Of a DNA stretch of 64,000 nucleotides, positions 11,500 through 22,751 are shown one piece after another. Every line of letters begins with the position of its first letter. Position 1 is the first letter of the stretch. Both the position numbers and the translations under genes were made by a program. Source of the DNA: Phlebotomus papatasi. Lineage: Eukaryota; Arthropoda; Insecta; Diptera; Psychodidae. The DNA lies in assembly GCF_024763615.1 (NCBI RefSeq), contig NC_077223.1, positions 44,330,627-44,394,626 on the forward strand, given 5' to 3'. Below the pieces are notes generated by a model. That model did no database searches and was not told where the DNA came from. It saw nothing but the letters and a program-made list of their open reading frames with translations.

Positions 11500-12310
11500 T
11501 TTGTTTATTTGAGAATCGTAAGAAAATTGAAGGTGTTCTCGTACTTATTTCTCATTCTTACACTAAAAATCTGCAACTTTTTAATGATAAGTAAGTAATT
11601 TAATTGCCATAGAGAGACTTTTTATAAAAAAAATTATTTAATCTTCAAAAATTATGATGAAGTTTGTTCTTTTTTCTTTAGTACTTCATAGAGTTCATTT
11701 TTTATCCTTGTACTAAAAAACTCTTGCACTATTGTTTAAAGTAATTTTAAGAACTTTACAAGTACTCTTTATAAGAAAGTTTCTGTTCATCTATAATTTC
11801 TGAAAAACTCCAGTAATTCTTTATACCCACTTCCCAGATATAACTTTCTGTTTTTGTACTAAAAGCTCTTACTTTATAAGTACTAAGAAACTGATCACTA
11901 TATATGAGTATCTTTTACAAGTAAATATTTTTGCTGTTCCAGAAATTATGAAAAATGTAGATAGATCGGGGTTGAAGATTTTTTCTAATACTCATTTTAT
12001 AAAAGTTTATGAATTATGTTTTAGCTGTCCAGAATAAGCAGATAATTTCCCAGATCTTAATTTGTTAAAAAAACATGATATTTTCGAAAGTCAGACATGC
12101 GTAAAACGTGCTCAGCATTCTTTACTTTTTTTAGTACTGCATAGGTTTTTATTTATAGTTCTTGTACTAAAAACTATAGTGATAACAATAAAATGTCAAA
12201 TTGTCTTTAATTATTTTAGGGGAATTTTTTGTCATTTAGAATGTTTGATAAAACATTAACACAAACTACTTTCTCCTTGTACTATTCACACTCACTTTTT
12301 TCTCTTGAAT
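11500..12310. repeat. Decayed ~150-base periodic array
   Basis: The block 'TTTAGTACT..ATAG...CTTGTACTAAAA' recurs. TACTAAAA-type cores stand near 11561, 11711, 11856 and 12164, spaced about 150, 145 and 2 x 154 bases, with a last partial at 12277. The units at 11680-11730 and 12128-12180 match best. This looks like a short old tandem array. Confidence 0.35.
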
Positions 12311-13670
12311 TTAGAAAGCTTCTTTAATTTTGTTACTTGTACGCCCCTTTTGTTGGGGGTTTATTGAGAGAGGCAGCCAAATAGCATAAAGCGTACAGTG
12401 TGCTTTTAATGACTTGTAATTAATCTATAGTTTTGTGTGTATTCCGCAAACACATGTTTTATGTGCACTTAATGCGATACTCCCGGACGACGCATTGGTG
12501 TGGATTTTCGAGCGAATGTGACAAAGTTGCTGCAAAAAACGTAAAATAAAATATGTTGGGACTTGGATACTAAAAAAAAGTAGAACAAACATTCTATAAA
12601 TACATGAGAATGTTCCTCGAAATGCAAAAAGTCCACCCAGTCCAAAGAAATTTGCGATAATTTTTAGTGCAAATGACCAAGAGTGGGGCAAAACAATTAC
12701 TGGTCGCAATTTGGTGCAATTTGTCCAGTGGCTCTTTTTTATGCTGCTCATGCTTCTTCATGTTTCAGTCCACATTAATCAGTGGGAGTCGCAATCAGCA
12801 ATTGCTGAGGTAGCTGATCGCCCTGCTTTCTGCAAAAATCACCACATATTCTGGGATTTTGTGTCATATTCTCCAAGTTCTATTGTATATTTTGATACCA
12901 CGAAAATTTTCCCACTTTGCTTTTCCTGCCAATTAGTGATTCCTCCACAAGAATATCTCTGCATAATTTGTTAATCTAACAATTTCGTGTGTAATATTAG
13001 CACCATCTGGTAAATTGATGAGGTGTTGTGCCACCTCTCCTCCACCAACTCCCCCGTAGTCTCATCCACATGAGAATCTCGTTGAAAGGGATTAGTGAAA
13101 TCCCATGACAAAGTTTACACTCACGATTTTTCTATTTAAGGAAATATCGTATGCGACAGAGATGGGGCATTAATCCTCATTTACACAATTCTGATGTGAG
13201 CTTTAGGAGCTTCCACTCATTATCATACTTCATTGTTATGCCTTTGACAATTCAGTGTAACATGTGTTTTAAGTATGTCGCGATTGGCATTAAAGAGACA
13301 GGTCGAGCATATTGCTCAATCTCAATGCTGAGATGCGCGATTGTGAACTTCAGGCCATTGGCAGTTTTATCCGATGGGAAATCTCTCACATACTAACTCT
13401 TCTTCTTCTCCATTCAGTTTTTCTGCTTTTGCTGTTTATCGATTACCATTCTTCTGCATCAATTCGTGTTACACTTTTCTTTCCTGGCTGATTTTTTTTT
13501 ACCATATGAGAAGATTTCGAGAATACTTTCACCGAGTTTTGCCCAAAAGCAAAATACCAACTGGCAATAAAGATACATGAAGTCCAAACATGTTTTGAAA
13601 ACATCACCAAAATATAGTGTATGCAGTATTACCGCTATAATTTTCTGTTAAATAAAAACAATATTTAATA
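12311..13670. other. Gene-poor single-copy DNA
   Basis: GC-richer than its surroundings and without transposon ends. Overlapping short frames occur on both strands at 12425-12974 and 13151-13580. None has a recognised domain or well-placed splice sites. Confidence 0.35.
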
Positions 13671-14395
13671 CTTGACACTACAATAACAGTGAATCATTTT
13701 AGAACATTGTACTAAAGATAGTAATGCATATTTTTATAGCACAAACACATTTTACATTATAGGTTACACTCATTTGCTAGAAGCATAAATGTATGCTAAA
13801 TTTAGTACAGTGTACTAAATCGATTTTAGACATACAGTAGAGCCTCGCTATAGGCTATATTTGGTTCCAGATTTGACACTTGTGTCGCACTATAGTCCAT
13901 GTCATTTTTTAAAATTATCAACGACTTTTAGTATTGAAATTCCTCGATTAATAGGAAAATTTATTTCAATATACTAAATTGATTTCTAAATTTGGTACAT
14001 ATTAGACGCAAATGTGTCTTCTAGGAAAATTAAGTAAAATAGTACGAAAGTTATGTACTAAATTTAGTACACTACTCTAATTTATGTGCATAAACCAAAT
14101 ACTCGAATCACTCATTGAGAGAAAAGAGAAGATTAATAAAACGAATTTGGGAACATGGAGGAAATGAGTCAAATTATTATGAACAGTGATTGAATGGATT
14201 GAATATAGTATTTTGACTAACCTAAGATAAACTTCAACAGATAAACTGAACCTTAAAATAAGATAATTTATTTCTACAAAAGAATTGTAAAGCTGAATTG
14301 TATGATGATCTGGCACAGTTCCATGTAAAAATAACCGAAAAACTTCAATTTTGAAGCTGCCCCAATTCAATTGTGCCCCACTTCCCCCTATGTAA
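13671..14395. repeat. Transposon-end fragments with TACTAAA palindromes
   Basis: A pogo/mariner-like end, CAGTAGAGCCTCGCTATAGG, begins at 13833 and has no matching partner end nearby. The palindromes TTTAGTACAGTGTACTAAA (13800) and TACTAAATTTAGTA (14055) bracket it. At 14358-14394 the sequence resembles the TAGGGGGAGTGTGGGGCA end at 22752, on the other strand. These look like fragments of broken elements. Confidence 0.4.
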
Positions 14396-15282
14396 TTCTA
14401 GAGTGCTTTCAAGATTATTTCAGTAATTTTTCATTAACTTCTAATGGTTCGTCTAGAACTTTACGTCGTTTCCGGAATTACAAACTAAATTCTTTCTGGA
14501 AGGTTCAAATTTTGGAGAATATTTTGCGTGATTAAATACAATTGATTACAAATAGATCAAAAAAGGGAGGTTTATCTTGGATATAGTGAATTCAGGTACT
14601 TTCTAAAAACTCTTATTCTGTATTTATCAGTAACAGTATAGATGTGGCAGTGACTTATTCTGATTTCTGCTGTCCAATTTCCAATTGATAAAGTAATAAT
14701 GTTGACCAAAAATTACTTTTTGAAATGGTCGTACACACGAAAGATCAGAGCAAGGTTGCTGTCCATGATTATATTCTCAAATTATTCGTAAATACTAAGA
14801 AATTCTTTATTAATACCTAATACCCCTAATACAGTAGGACCCCGATAGAGTCAACTAATTATTTTCAGGCCTGTTGACTCTATTGGTCCGAAAAATCAAT
14901 TAAAATGTAAAATTTTGATAGGAAGGGGTATTATTTTATGTTTGTACTAGATCCTTGATAAATTCAAAACGATAGTTGAATATTATTTAATTAACTCAAA
15001 AAATCTGCACCCTCTCGCCCAAAGAAGTTGTCGTATGTTTGGGCAAAATTGGGCGATTAAGAAATGATTTTACAAGATGTTTTTATTAGTAAATATCATA
15101 AGTATATATTACTCTCAATGTAGTAATATTGAGGTCCACCCACGATGTTAAGATAAGGAAATGATGTCTTAAAGATTTCTTTTTTCACTTTTTTTTTAGG
15201 AAGAATTCCGGTAGATATTTATTGAAAGTTCTGATGTAAATAAACTTTATTAAATTAAGAATTCAGTGACTACTAGATTATG

Positions 15283-15491
15283 GGGAAATTAAAACACGGA
15301 TTGACCTTTGACCTTTTCTCTCCTTTACTGTCCCTACTCCCAAAAATTGTAAATTGTTTTTTATTAAAATCTATATTGTATAAATGCTTTGTAGACCTGA
15401 GGAAGGAGGAAATAAGCCTCCGAAACGTAAAAAAAAGTAGGGAGAATAAAGGAGAGAAATGCTCAAAGGTCAATCCGTGTTTCAATTTCCC
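15283..15491. mobile_element. 210-bp MITE nested in the pogo-type element
   Basis: Long near-perfect inverted arms: GGGAAATTAAAACACGGATT on the left mirrors AATCCGTGTTTCAATTTCCC on the right, and the pairing continues through TTGACCTTTGA and TCTCTCCTTTA. The non-palindromic centre holds CTGAGGA (15397), then GGAGG/CCTCC stem halves, then GAAACGT (15422). A one-armed relative is at 61436-61535. Two open frames on opposite strands here (15273-15510) are products of the palindrome. Confidence 0.85.
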
Positions 15492-15597
15492 TTTAAAATT
15501 TATTAGCTAGAATTTCTTTTAAACTTTTAGTGTATAAAAGAAGAGATTGATAGTTTTTTCGTTATGTTATGGCTCTAAACTTCACAAAAATAGCAAT

Positions 15598-15833
15598 ATA
15601 GGGTAAAAGCAACACCTGTTGACACTTTAAGAACCCGTGTCAGGATCCATTGACACCCTACTCTGTACCATTTGAAATACGAAATTTGAACACTTATCCT
15701 TATCGAAAAAAGTAGACTAATGAAAAAACGCCATATTAGTTAGATTTTATTAGATACATTAAATAAATTTCAACATTTTGACAAAAGTGTCAATAAGGGT
15801 TCCCTGTCGAACAGGTGTTCGTTCGACCCTATA
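15598..15833. mobile_element. 235-bp MITE with TA + TAGGGT ends, nested
   Basis: The inverted ends are TATAGGGTAAAAGCAACACC and the complement TATAGGGTCGAACGAACACC. The arms continue with CTGTTGACA / CTGTTCGACA and AACCC / AACCCTTATTGACAC. It lies inside the 14830-16198 element. Confidence 0.75.
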
Positions 15834-16198
15834 ACCATTTTTTTCATTTTATTCATGTCCTATAATATGGGCGATAAATAGTTAGGGATATCTACTTGGA
15901 GTCTTCAGATGGCCCCCTTACAACCTGAGGATTATAAATATGACCTTATAAAATAACGAAAAGAAAATTATTTTCTTGAATAATGATTTCACGGTTAATA
16001 ATACGAATTTTATTATAATATTACCATGTACTCACATAAATGTTTTTCTTGTGTTAAAATTAAAAAAGTTACATTGATATACAAAAACACCGAATTTAAT
16101 TTCGAAAAAATCATAATAAAATCCTATAATATTATTAGTTCAATAATAAGGGAAAGGTTGACACTATCGGGGGTTGACTCTATCGAGGTCCCACTGTA

Positions 16199-18604
16199 GT
16201 TTGAAGTATTATAAATTTATTCCAGATCTAAAATGAAACCTCAGAAATTTTTGTCTGATTACAATTTGGAATTATAAAACTTGTTTAAAATTTCGTTTTA
16301 AATTATTAGAAAGTGTCTCGGTTTGAGAAGTATGGTTGTTGTACGAGATAATTGGTGCTGTTCCTGGATAAATTTGTGATGATAACCAAATAAATCCTCG
16401 AACTGAATTGGCAGTTATCAGTAACGAATTTCTTCTAGTTACTCTTAGTAGATTTAATCTCAAATCAGTAGAATAGCTAAAGACTTTTATAAAATTGAAA
16501 TTATACTGAAATCTTTAAACAAGTTGAAGAGCATTTGCGTATCTCTCCACAACTCTTGTTTTCACATAACATGTCATAGATTTTGAAGGCACTACTGTGC
16601 ATAAATTGGTATTACCAAGATGGATATTTGATGCCTAATTAGAATTTACTTTAGTGTATCAGCTTTGTTTGCCCGCTTAATGCAAGCTTAACGAGAAATC
16701 TCTCAAGCGTTTATAGCCATTCTGGAAATTTAGGTTGTATTTTGAGGAAGTAATGAATATTAACAGATTGTTTCTCACATATTTTTTTCTCGTCAGGTTG
16801 CGCGAACTAAATTTTTTTCCCGCGCAAAACACCATCTTTGAAGGTATATCTCTCGGGGGTGTTGAATTATTTGGGCGATGAATTTATTTGAAAATTTAAT
16901 TTCAACTGTCGTGGTGTGTGTTTGTAATGCATAAATAATTGGCTTACATGTTTTTGAATAATTTAGAGTACTGGAGGAGGGTACTATAAAAAAAAGCCCC
17001 GTTGGAGGCTGAGGGGGAGATATGGGCCATGTATTCACTTTTGACGTTGAAACAGCAGCCAGTGGCGGTGTGTGAAAACTCATAGGCGGTACACATATTT
17101 GTCTGAATGGAAATGGAAATTGTTTGTCCAGCGGGTAAAATTTTGGGGGCGAGAGAGATGGGGTTGGGTGTGGGTGGGTTATGGTATCGAGATTTTGCAA
17201 GAGACTCCTTCTATGGCTGGGACATTGTGGACTGGAGCGGGACCAGGCACAGAGAGAGGAGCCTCTAGTTGGGCTGATTGTGCTGTATACAGCACAAATG
17301 GCTGTTTGTCATTTTTACAACTGGTTTCATTAAATTTTATATTGTGTTTGCTTTTCGCAATTATATTCTGTGCATATCATGTATGCACCATAGAGAGTGA
17401 GAGAGACTCATGAATATAACCATTTACTATGTTTATGTATATTACATTATAGCGAAATACTATGCAAATGTAATAATTCTGCTTGTTTGTTGAGTAAATT
17501 GTTTGTGAATTGTAAATTTGAATATTATGACTTGTGTATTTCGAAATGCACTTTTAACGAAAATCCTTTTATGCCAATATTTTATCACCAAAATAAATGT
17601 GCTGGTCCAAAATCCCTTCAAAGCGGCACATTCAACCTCCCAAAATCCTAGTTGTTTGGGACACTTTCCCGAGGGAACTAGAGCAAGTGTACTTGGTTCC
17701 GAAGATATGTAGTTGCCTCAAGGATGGATGTCTCCAGAAAGTTTTGCCATGCAAAATATACAGAGACCATCAAAATCCCAGAAAACCGCGAAAACTTTGT
17801 CCATATCATCCATTCAAGTTGCATCGAAAAGAAATATAACCATATCCAAATTGTAATCTTCAGTAATCTTTTCCGTTCATCCACTCAAAATTTCCACCCA
17901 TCTTCCATAAACTCTTTTTTCCCACTGTATTTTATCAACACATCAGAGTTAAACCATCCCCATTACCAACGTTCAGTTAGATAAAGATTTTGATCATCCT
18001 TCTCGACATCCAATTTTTTCCACTTCCCAGAAAGCATTACAAAATAAATTATTAGGAAACATATTTAATTGTATGATAATTGCGTTTTCAGACAGTTCCT
18101 AAAGATAAAGTGACTATAAACTTTTGACATTGCATCCCATCTGAATAGCTAAAGAATTCCTGGGAATAAGTTGAGTGTCTTTCTCGAATTTTGGCTGAAG
18201 GGAAGAAATTTATGAGGCATTTAATTCGTAAACACTTTTAAATGGTCTGTTTAGAATTCTACAGAAATATAAGTGCAACTAACAGATTGATGGGAATTCA
18301 TTTGTGTTAATTCTCACTCAGAATTTAAATAACTATACCACTAGTAAATTTATATTGAGAGAATATTTGAGAAATATTGAAAATTAATACAATATTAAAA
18401 CTACCAATATTAATTAAAATAAACTGCATAATAATGGAGACTCTGATTAAATTAGAAGTATAGTATATTGTTTTATTTAGGAAACACGGGCCAATTTCAG
18501 TACTAATGACATCAGAAAGTAATGATTTAAAGCATTTAGAAATATAAATTAATAAGCATGAGTTGTGATATCAAAGAGGAAAGATGCTACAGACATAAAT
18601 AGAA
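16199..18604. other. Gene-poor single-copy DNA
   Basis: The part from 16750 to 17700 is GC-richer, with short G- and T-rich runs. Several frames (for example 17072-17413 and 16793-17200) overlap on both strands and match no family known to me. No transposon ends were found. Confidence 0.35.
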
Positions 18605-19227
18605 TAGGATAACGTGTGGTATTTTGGGACACTTTATAGCACTTTCAAGTTTCAAACAGCTTAACGACTTCTCAAATTATTTTTTTCATTGTTTATATAA
18701 ATATTTATGCTCCTTATGCTATCCAGAATAAGATTCTGATCAAAAATTTTGAAAAATGCATCATTTTTTATACAAAATAGCAAAAAATGTATAGAAGTAA
18801 GAATGGTGTATTTCGGGACAGACAAAAGTCGCTATTATGCAAATAAATTTCACCGAGCCTGATTTTTTTATCTTTAAGTAGAAGGTCTAAACTTCACTCT
18901 TTCATAAAAATTTTGTTTAAATTTCACTTGTAAAGTGACTTAAATGGAAAGACTAAGCATTGTTTGTGTTGACATCTGCAAAATTGACCACATTGAAGGC
19001 TTTGTAAAACATGGAATGTGACATTCACAATTCACGCATATTTCACGCTATAAATTAAATAAAATTTCAGAAATTTTATGTTTATCTGATATGTAAAGAG
19101 CTTAATATACCATATAGAACTTAAAAATAATTATAAAACAAATATTTATAGCATTTTTGATGTGTCCCAAAATACCCATATTTTGTCCCGAAAAGCACCT
19201 TGTCCAGAAATACCACACGTTACCCTA
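18605..19227. mobile_element. 623-bp DNA element with TA + GGATAACGTGTGGTATT ends
   Basis: TA flanks the inverted ends: GGATAACGTGTGGTATTTTG on the left and the complement GGGTAACGTGTGGTATTTCT on the right. Further copies of the phrase (GGTGTATTTCGGGACA near 18805, TGTCCCAAAATACCCAT near 19161) lie inside each end. No coding relic was seen. The end style resembles the psq-bearing TAGGGTAA family. Confidence 0.8.
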
Positions 19228-20115
19228 TAACTAGTCCCAGTTAACCAATCTCGCATATGAATTTCAATGGTGGTTGGTTATCGGATTTGCATTAACATTT
19301 TAATTCACAGAAATATTCTCTGGTGTATGCGATCTTGGATACCATAAAAGTTGTCTTACAGTCAATAAATTAGGTGCCAAAATATAATTAAATGTGAATG
19401 ATAAAATCATGAATCACAATTTTGAATCATATAGTTCAGGATCTAAAGTGGGATCGGCAGGCATGGATTGTTAACCTGGATGTCCTAAGTCCGCGACGCC
19501 AGCAGGGATGAGCGGTCGAAAATGATGATGACGCAATAAAAATTATCGAAATGATGCACTTTGTTACAACAGATTAAATGAACTTTATTGGCTGCGATCA
19601 GTAATATTCGAAAAGACAAAGCCACTATAAAGCCAAGCTAAACCTATTCGAAAATCTACCGGAAGCCTAAAATGCAAATTCATGTACTTACTGCTTTACG
19701 GCTGTTTGTTCTATCATTTCGAATTTTGGTATTCTTGACACTTCAATCAATATATAATCGACAATATCAACAACAGTGTGTAAACGTTTACCACAAAGTA
19801 AATTTTTGTGTAGTTTTGTGGAAATTCCAGATGGCAGAATGTTTCAATTGAAATTTCATTAAAATAATATCCCTTTGATGGAATTTCTCACTTTTGTGTA
19901 ACTCGTCCGTTTAAACGTTCGAACTTCCAACGGCTGTTTTGGTAAGTTCTCTCTGATATACCTTCGTACCGGTACAGAAAAAAAACCTCAACCTGAGAGA
20001 GCTCTCAAATCGGGAAAGCTATTACTGAACGAGAGGATTAAATGCATGTATAATTTTTTTAGGGGAAAAAGAAAAATTATCTCGAGATAATATCGACTTA
20101 AGTTATCGATAAGTT
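19228..20115. other. Gap, no gene recognised
   Basis: A short GC-rich patch at 19440-19520 (GTCCGCGACGCCAGCAGGGA) stands out from AT-rich DNA and may be a fragment of an unidentified repeat. Nothing else was recognised. Confidence 0.35.
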
Positions 20116-20396
20116 CAAAAACGCGGTTTGGATACTGCGAATATTGCTTATTGTTTGAGTTTGAGTAGTAAATTATATCGTAAATATGGACTTAACCTTT
20201 GAAATACTTTTAATCACTAATTTTTTGCCTAATATGAAATTTTGTAGTAAAACTGTTTTACAATTATGAATATAAGTCGAACTTAATCTATCATACTTAT
20301 AAAATTTTAAAAATAAAAAATATGAATACGGAAATTACGATCATCGATAACTGATTAGTCGTAGACGACTGTAGCGGTATCTATAACTGCGTTTTT
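20116..20396. mobile_element. Probable 280-bp MITE with AAAAACGC ends
   Basis: The left end AAAAACGCGGTTTGGATACT mirrors the right-end complement AAAAACGCAGTTATAGATAC, with gaps. No clean target duplication and no second copy were seen, so support is moderate. Confidence 0.4.
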
Positions 20397-22751
20397 AATA
20401 TGATTATAAGAATTCCGTCTTTGATTCTATTAAAAATTCCATTAGAATATTTCGAGTAATTTTGTGAATTTTAGGAATTCTGGCTAAAAATATGACGGGT
20501 TTTCCAATTGAAACAACTCTTTGCTATTTTTTATATGCAAATTACCAATTTAAATGATAAAATGGACAGAGTACGTGTTATTCAATGCAAGTTTATAACT
20601 CCTTGCATTTTGAAAAGTTTTATAATCCGAGTTGCGTAAATAATAGTCTTACTCTATGAATTCTGATACTTCAAAACTAATCTTCGGAATATTCTTAAAC
20701 AAATGATCAAATCATCGGAAACAAATTTAGACCACGACACTTCTTAATCCTCTTTCACTTCAGGAAGGGTTTCAGGGTAGATTTTGAGACGTGTTCAATC
20801 AATATCTTAATTTGCTTCACCCGCCTTCGCCTAGGTCTTCTTGTATAGGTCTACCACCATTCGTAATGCCTTGCAAATCTTTTTTGAGAAATTGTCAAAA
20901 CTGCCATTTTTTTTTTGAAAATATTATTTAGCATTTCATATATAAAACTGCAGAAAATACTCAAATTTAACATTTTCGAATTCAATTTTGAATTTTTTCC
21001 AATTCAATCTATTTTTCCTCAATTATACTTCATTGTGTCTGCTAGGGCTGCTGACTGATTTCACTACCAATTGTGAGGAAAATCAAAGAAAGAAGACTCA
21101 ATTCATTGTAATTTCCCTCGTAATCATTGAGTGATACTTTTAGCAGCTTTCCTGTGTGATATTTAATAAATAAATCTCGATACATTGTTCGAAAAATTAG
21201 TTTGAAAATTCGGAGTTTGAATTCCTTTGACTGTCCCTTGCACGTTATTTATCCTAAACTTTCCCCGAAGTACACAACTTTAGTATTAGTTGCGATCTCA
21301 AATCTTTTAGTTTATCAACTCTGTGTAAATGTAACTCAGTTCTGAACTAGTGCCAAAGTATTGTCCACCAACGCACTTTGTCTCATCACGATAGGCACGC
21401 CAGTTGGGCTGAATTTCAAGTCTTGGTCGCTTGGCTACGGAAGATCAAATATATTATTTACTTTGCATAACAATGACATGAGTTATTGGCCCCATTTTTT
21501 CTAATTCTTCTCACTATTTTCCCTCAAAATGTGAAGCAGAAGAAAAAAAAACTTTAAAAAATATCGTGACCAGTTAATTTCTTGGTCTAATTTCTATCTT
21601 TCTTTCCGTTCTCATTGCAGGTGAGGAAGAGATGATCTGTTTTGTGGGCGATGTTCGTGGATTTGGATTTAGGTGACTTGTATAGTTAAAACTATAACTA
21701 TAAGGGCGGAATGAATCCAACATCTTATTTGGGTTTATTAATATGTATAAGAGTAAGTATGCGAGGGAGAAGAATGAAAATGGAAAATTCTGTTCTCACA
21801 ATGTAATTTTAGGCGAAACACGCAGAAATTTGAGAATTTTCCCACTAAAGAAAATTATATTCGACAATACCATTTCGAGTTGTAAGCCTTGCGTGAAGAT
21901 TTATTATTATCCCAGATAAAATGCACAAGAACATTGGGGTACGACTATAGGCCTATTCGACTGATTCCAGCAATAGACAATTTTATTGTGTGTTTGGTAT
22001 TGACTAAAGCCGAGGACTTTGGGGGGGAAGTGACTCTGGGGAAAGATGATCTATTTGAGGCGTACGCTTCCATGTTCAGATGCGTGGGTTGGTGGAGGTA
22101 AATAAACATTTTCCGGCCGGCTTTTATACTTTCTTCGTGTGTGTTTCATTTATAGTTTTTCCGCATGATATTCAGATTACTTCAGTTCTCATACTCTCGC
22201 TCTCATGACGCAAATTGGTAATATAAAGTGCTCCAAGAGCTGAGTGAATTTTTATTTAACTCCTTCTCAAGTGTCATCAATAGTGGAATTTTCTCTCAAA
22301 GAGAACCATTTCGTTTGCGGCCAGATTGCAATGTTTAAAAATCGTTAGATAATGCTCAGAGCTAGATTGTATGGAGTTATAATATATTTTGGAAATAGTA
22401 AAAATGTTACAAAATCAGAAGTAGTATTACAAATTCAGAGCACAATGACACTCAAGCTGCGGGAAGATTCTATTGATCTTTGTTGTGGTGTTTGAGGAAA
22501 ACTCGAAGAGAAAGAGGAATTTATATTGCGGCGATGTGCATTGAAACTCCTGCGAAACACAAGAAACAGTTCTCAACTTTCTGTATGACTTTCTTCTAGT
22601 TTGGCAAAAGCCAAAAGGCATCCTATTTGGGATTAGCGCGAGGTGGGAAAATCCATAAATTCACCACATTTCTCTTGGAACAGAATCTCTGGGTTAAACT
22701 GGTTAAATAGACACTGGAGAATGGGATTGCTCTTTCTCGGAAACATATGGT
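20397..22751. other. Gene-poor DNA around the candidate exon
   Basis: Apart from the possible exon at 21621-21672, no gene, repeat end or RNA was recognised. The open stretch 21889-22101 has no conventional ATG start and no family resemblance. Confidence 0.35.
21621..21672 (+). CDS. Candidate short exon or 3' terminal exon, unrecognised
   Basis: A pyrimidine-rich tract ends in CATTGCAG at 21620. The next bases read, in one frame, as EEEMICFVGDVRGFGF, then an AG before GTGACT at 21673. If the GT is not used as a donor, the frame ends at an AGG TGA. I recognise no family in so short a peptide. A chance acceptor is quite possible. Confidence 0.2.

Larger units (their letters stand above)
14830..16198. 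mobile_element. 1.37-kb pogo-type non-autonomous element
   Basis: TA flanks the inverted ends CAGTAGGACCCCGATAGAGT on the left and the complement of CAGTGGGACCTCGATAGAGT on the right, each leading into GTTGACTC-type sequence. TA plus a CAGT start is typical of pogo/Tigger elements. No transposase frame remains. Two unrelated MITEs (15283-15491 and 15598-15833) have inserted into it, so its own sequence is only about 0.9 kb. Confidence 0.8.

Noticed and set aside
15397..15426. Calling a functional hammerhead ribozyme
   Set aside because: The core is only similar. One extra base and no visible helices I and III prevent a firm call; kept as a finding to test.
15273..15510. Two 70-76-codon frames on opposite strands
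   Set aside because: They are similar to each other only because the MITE there is palindromic.
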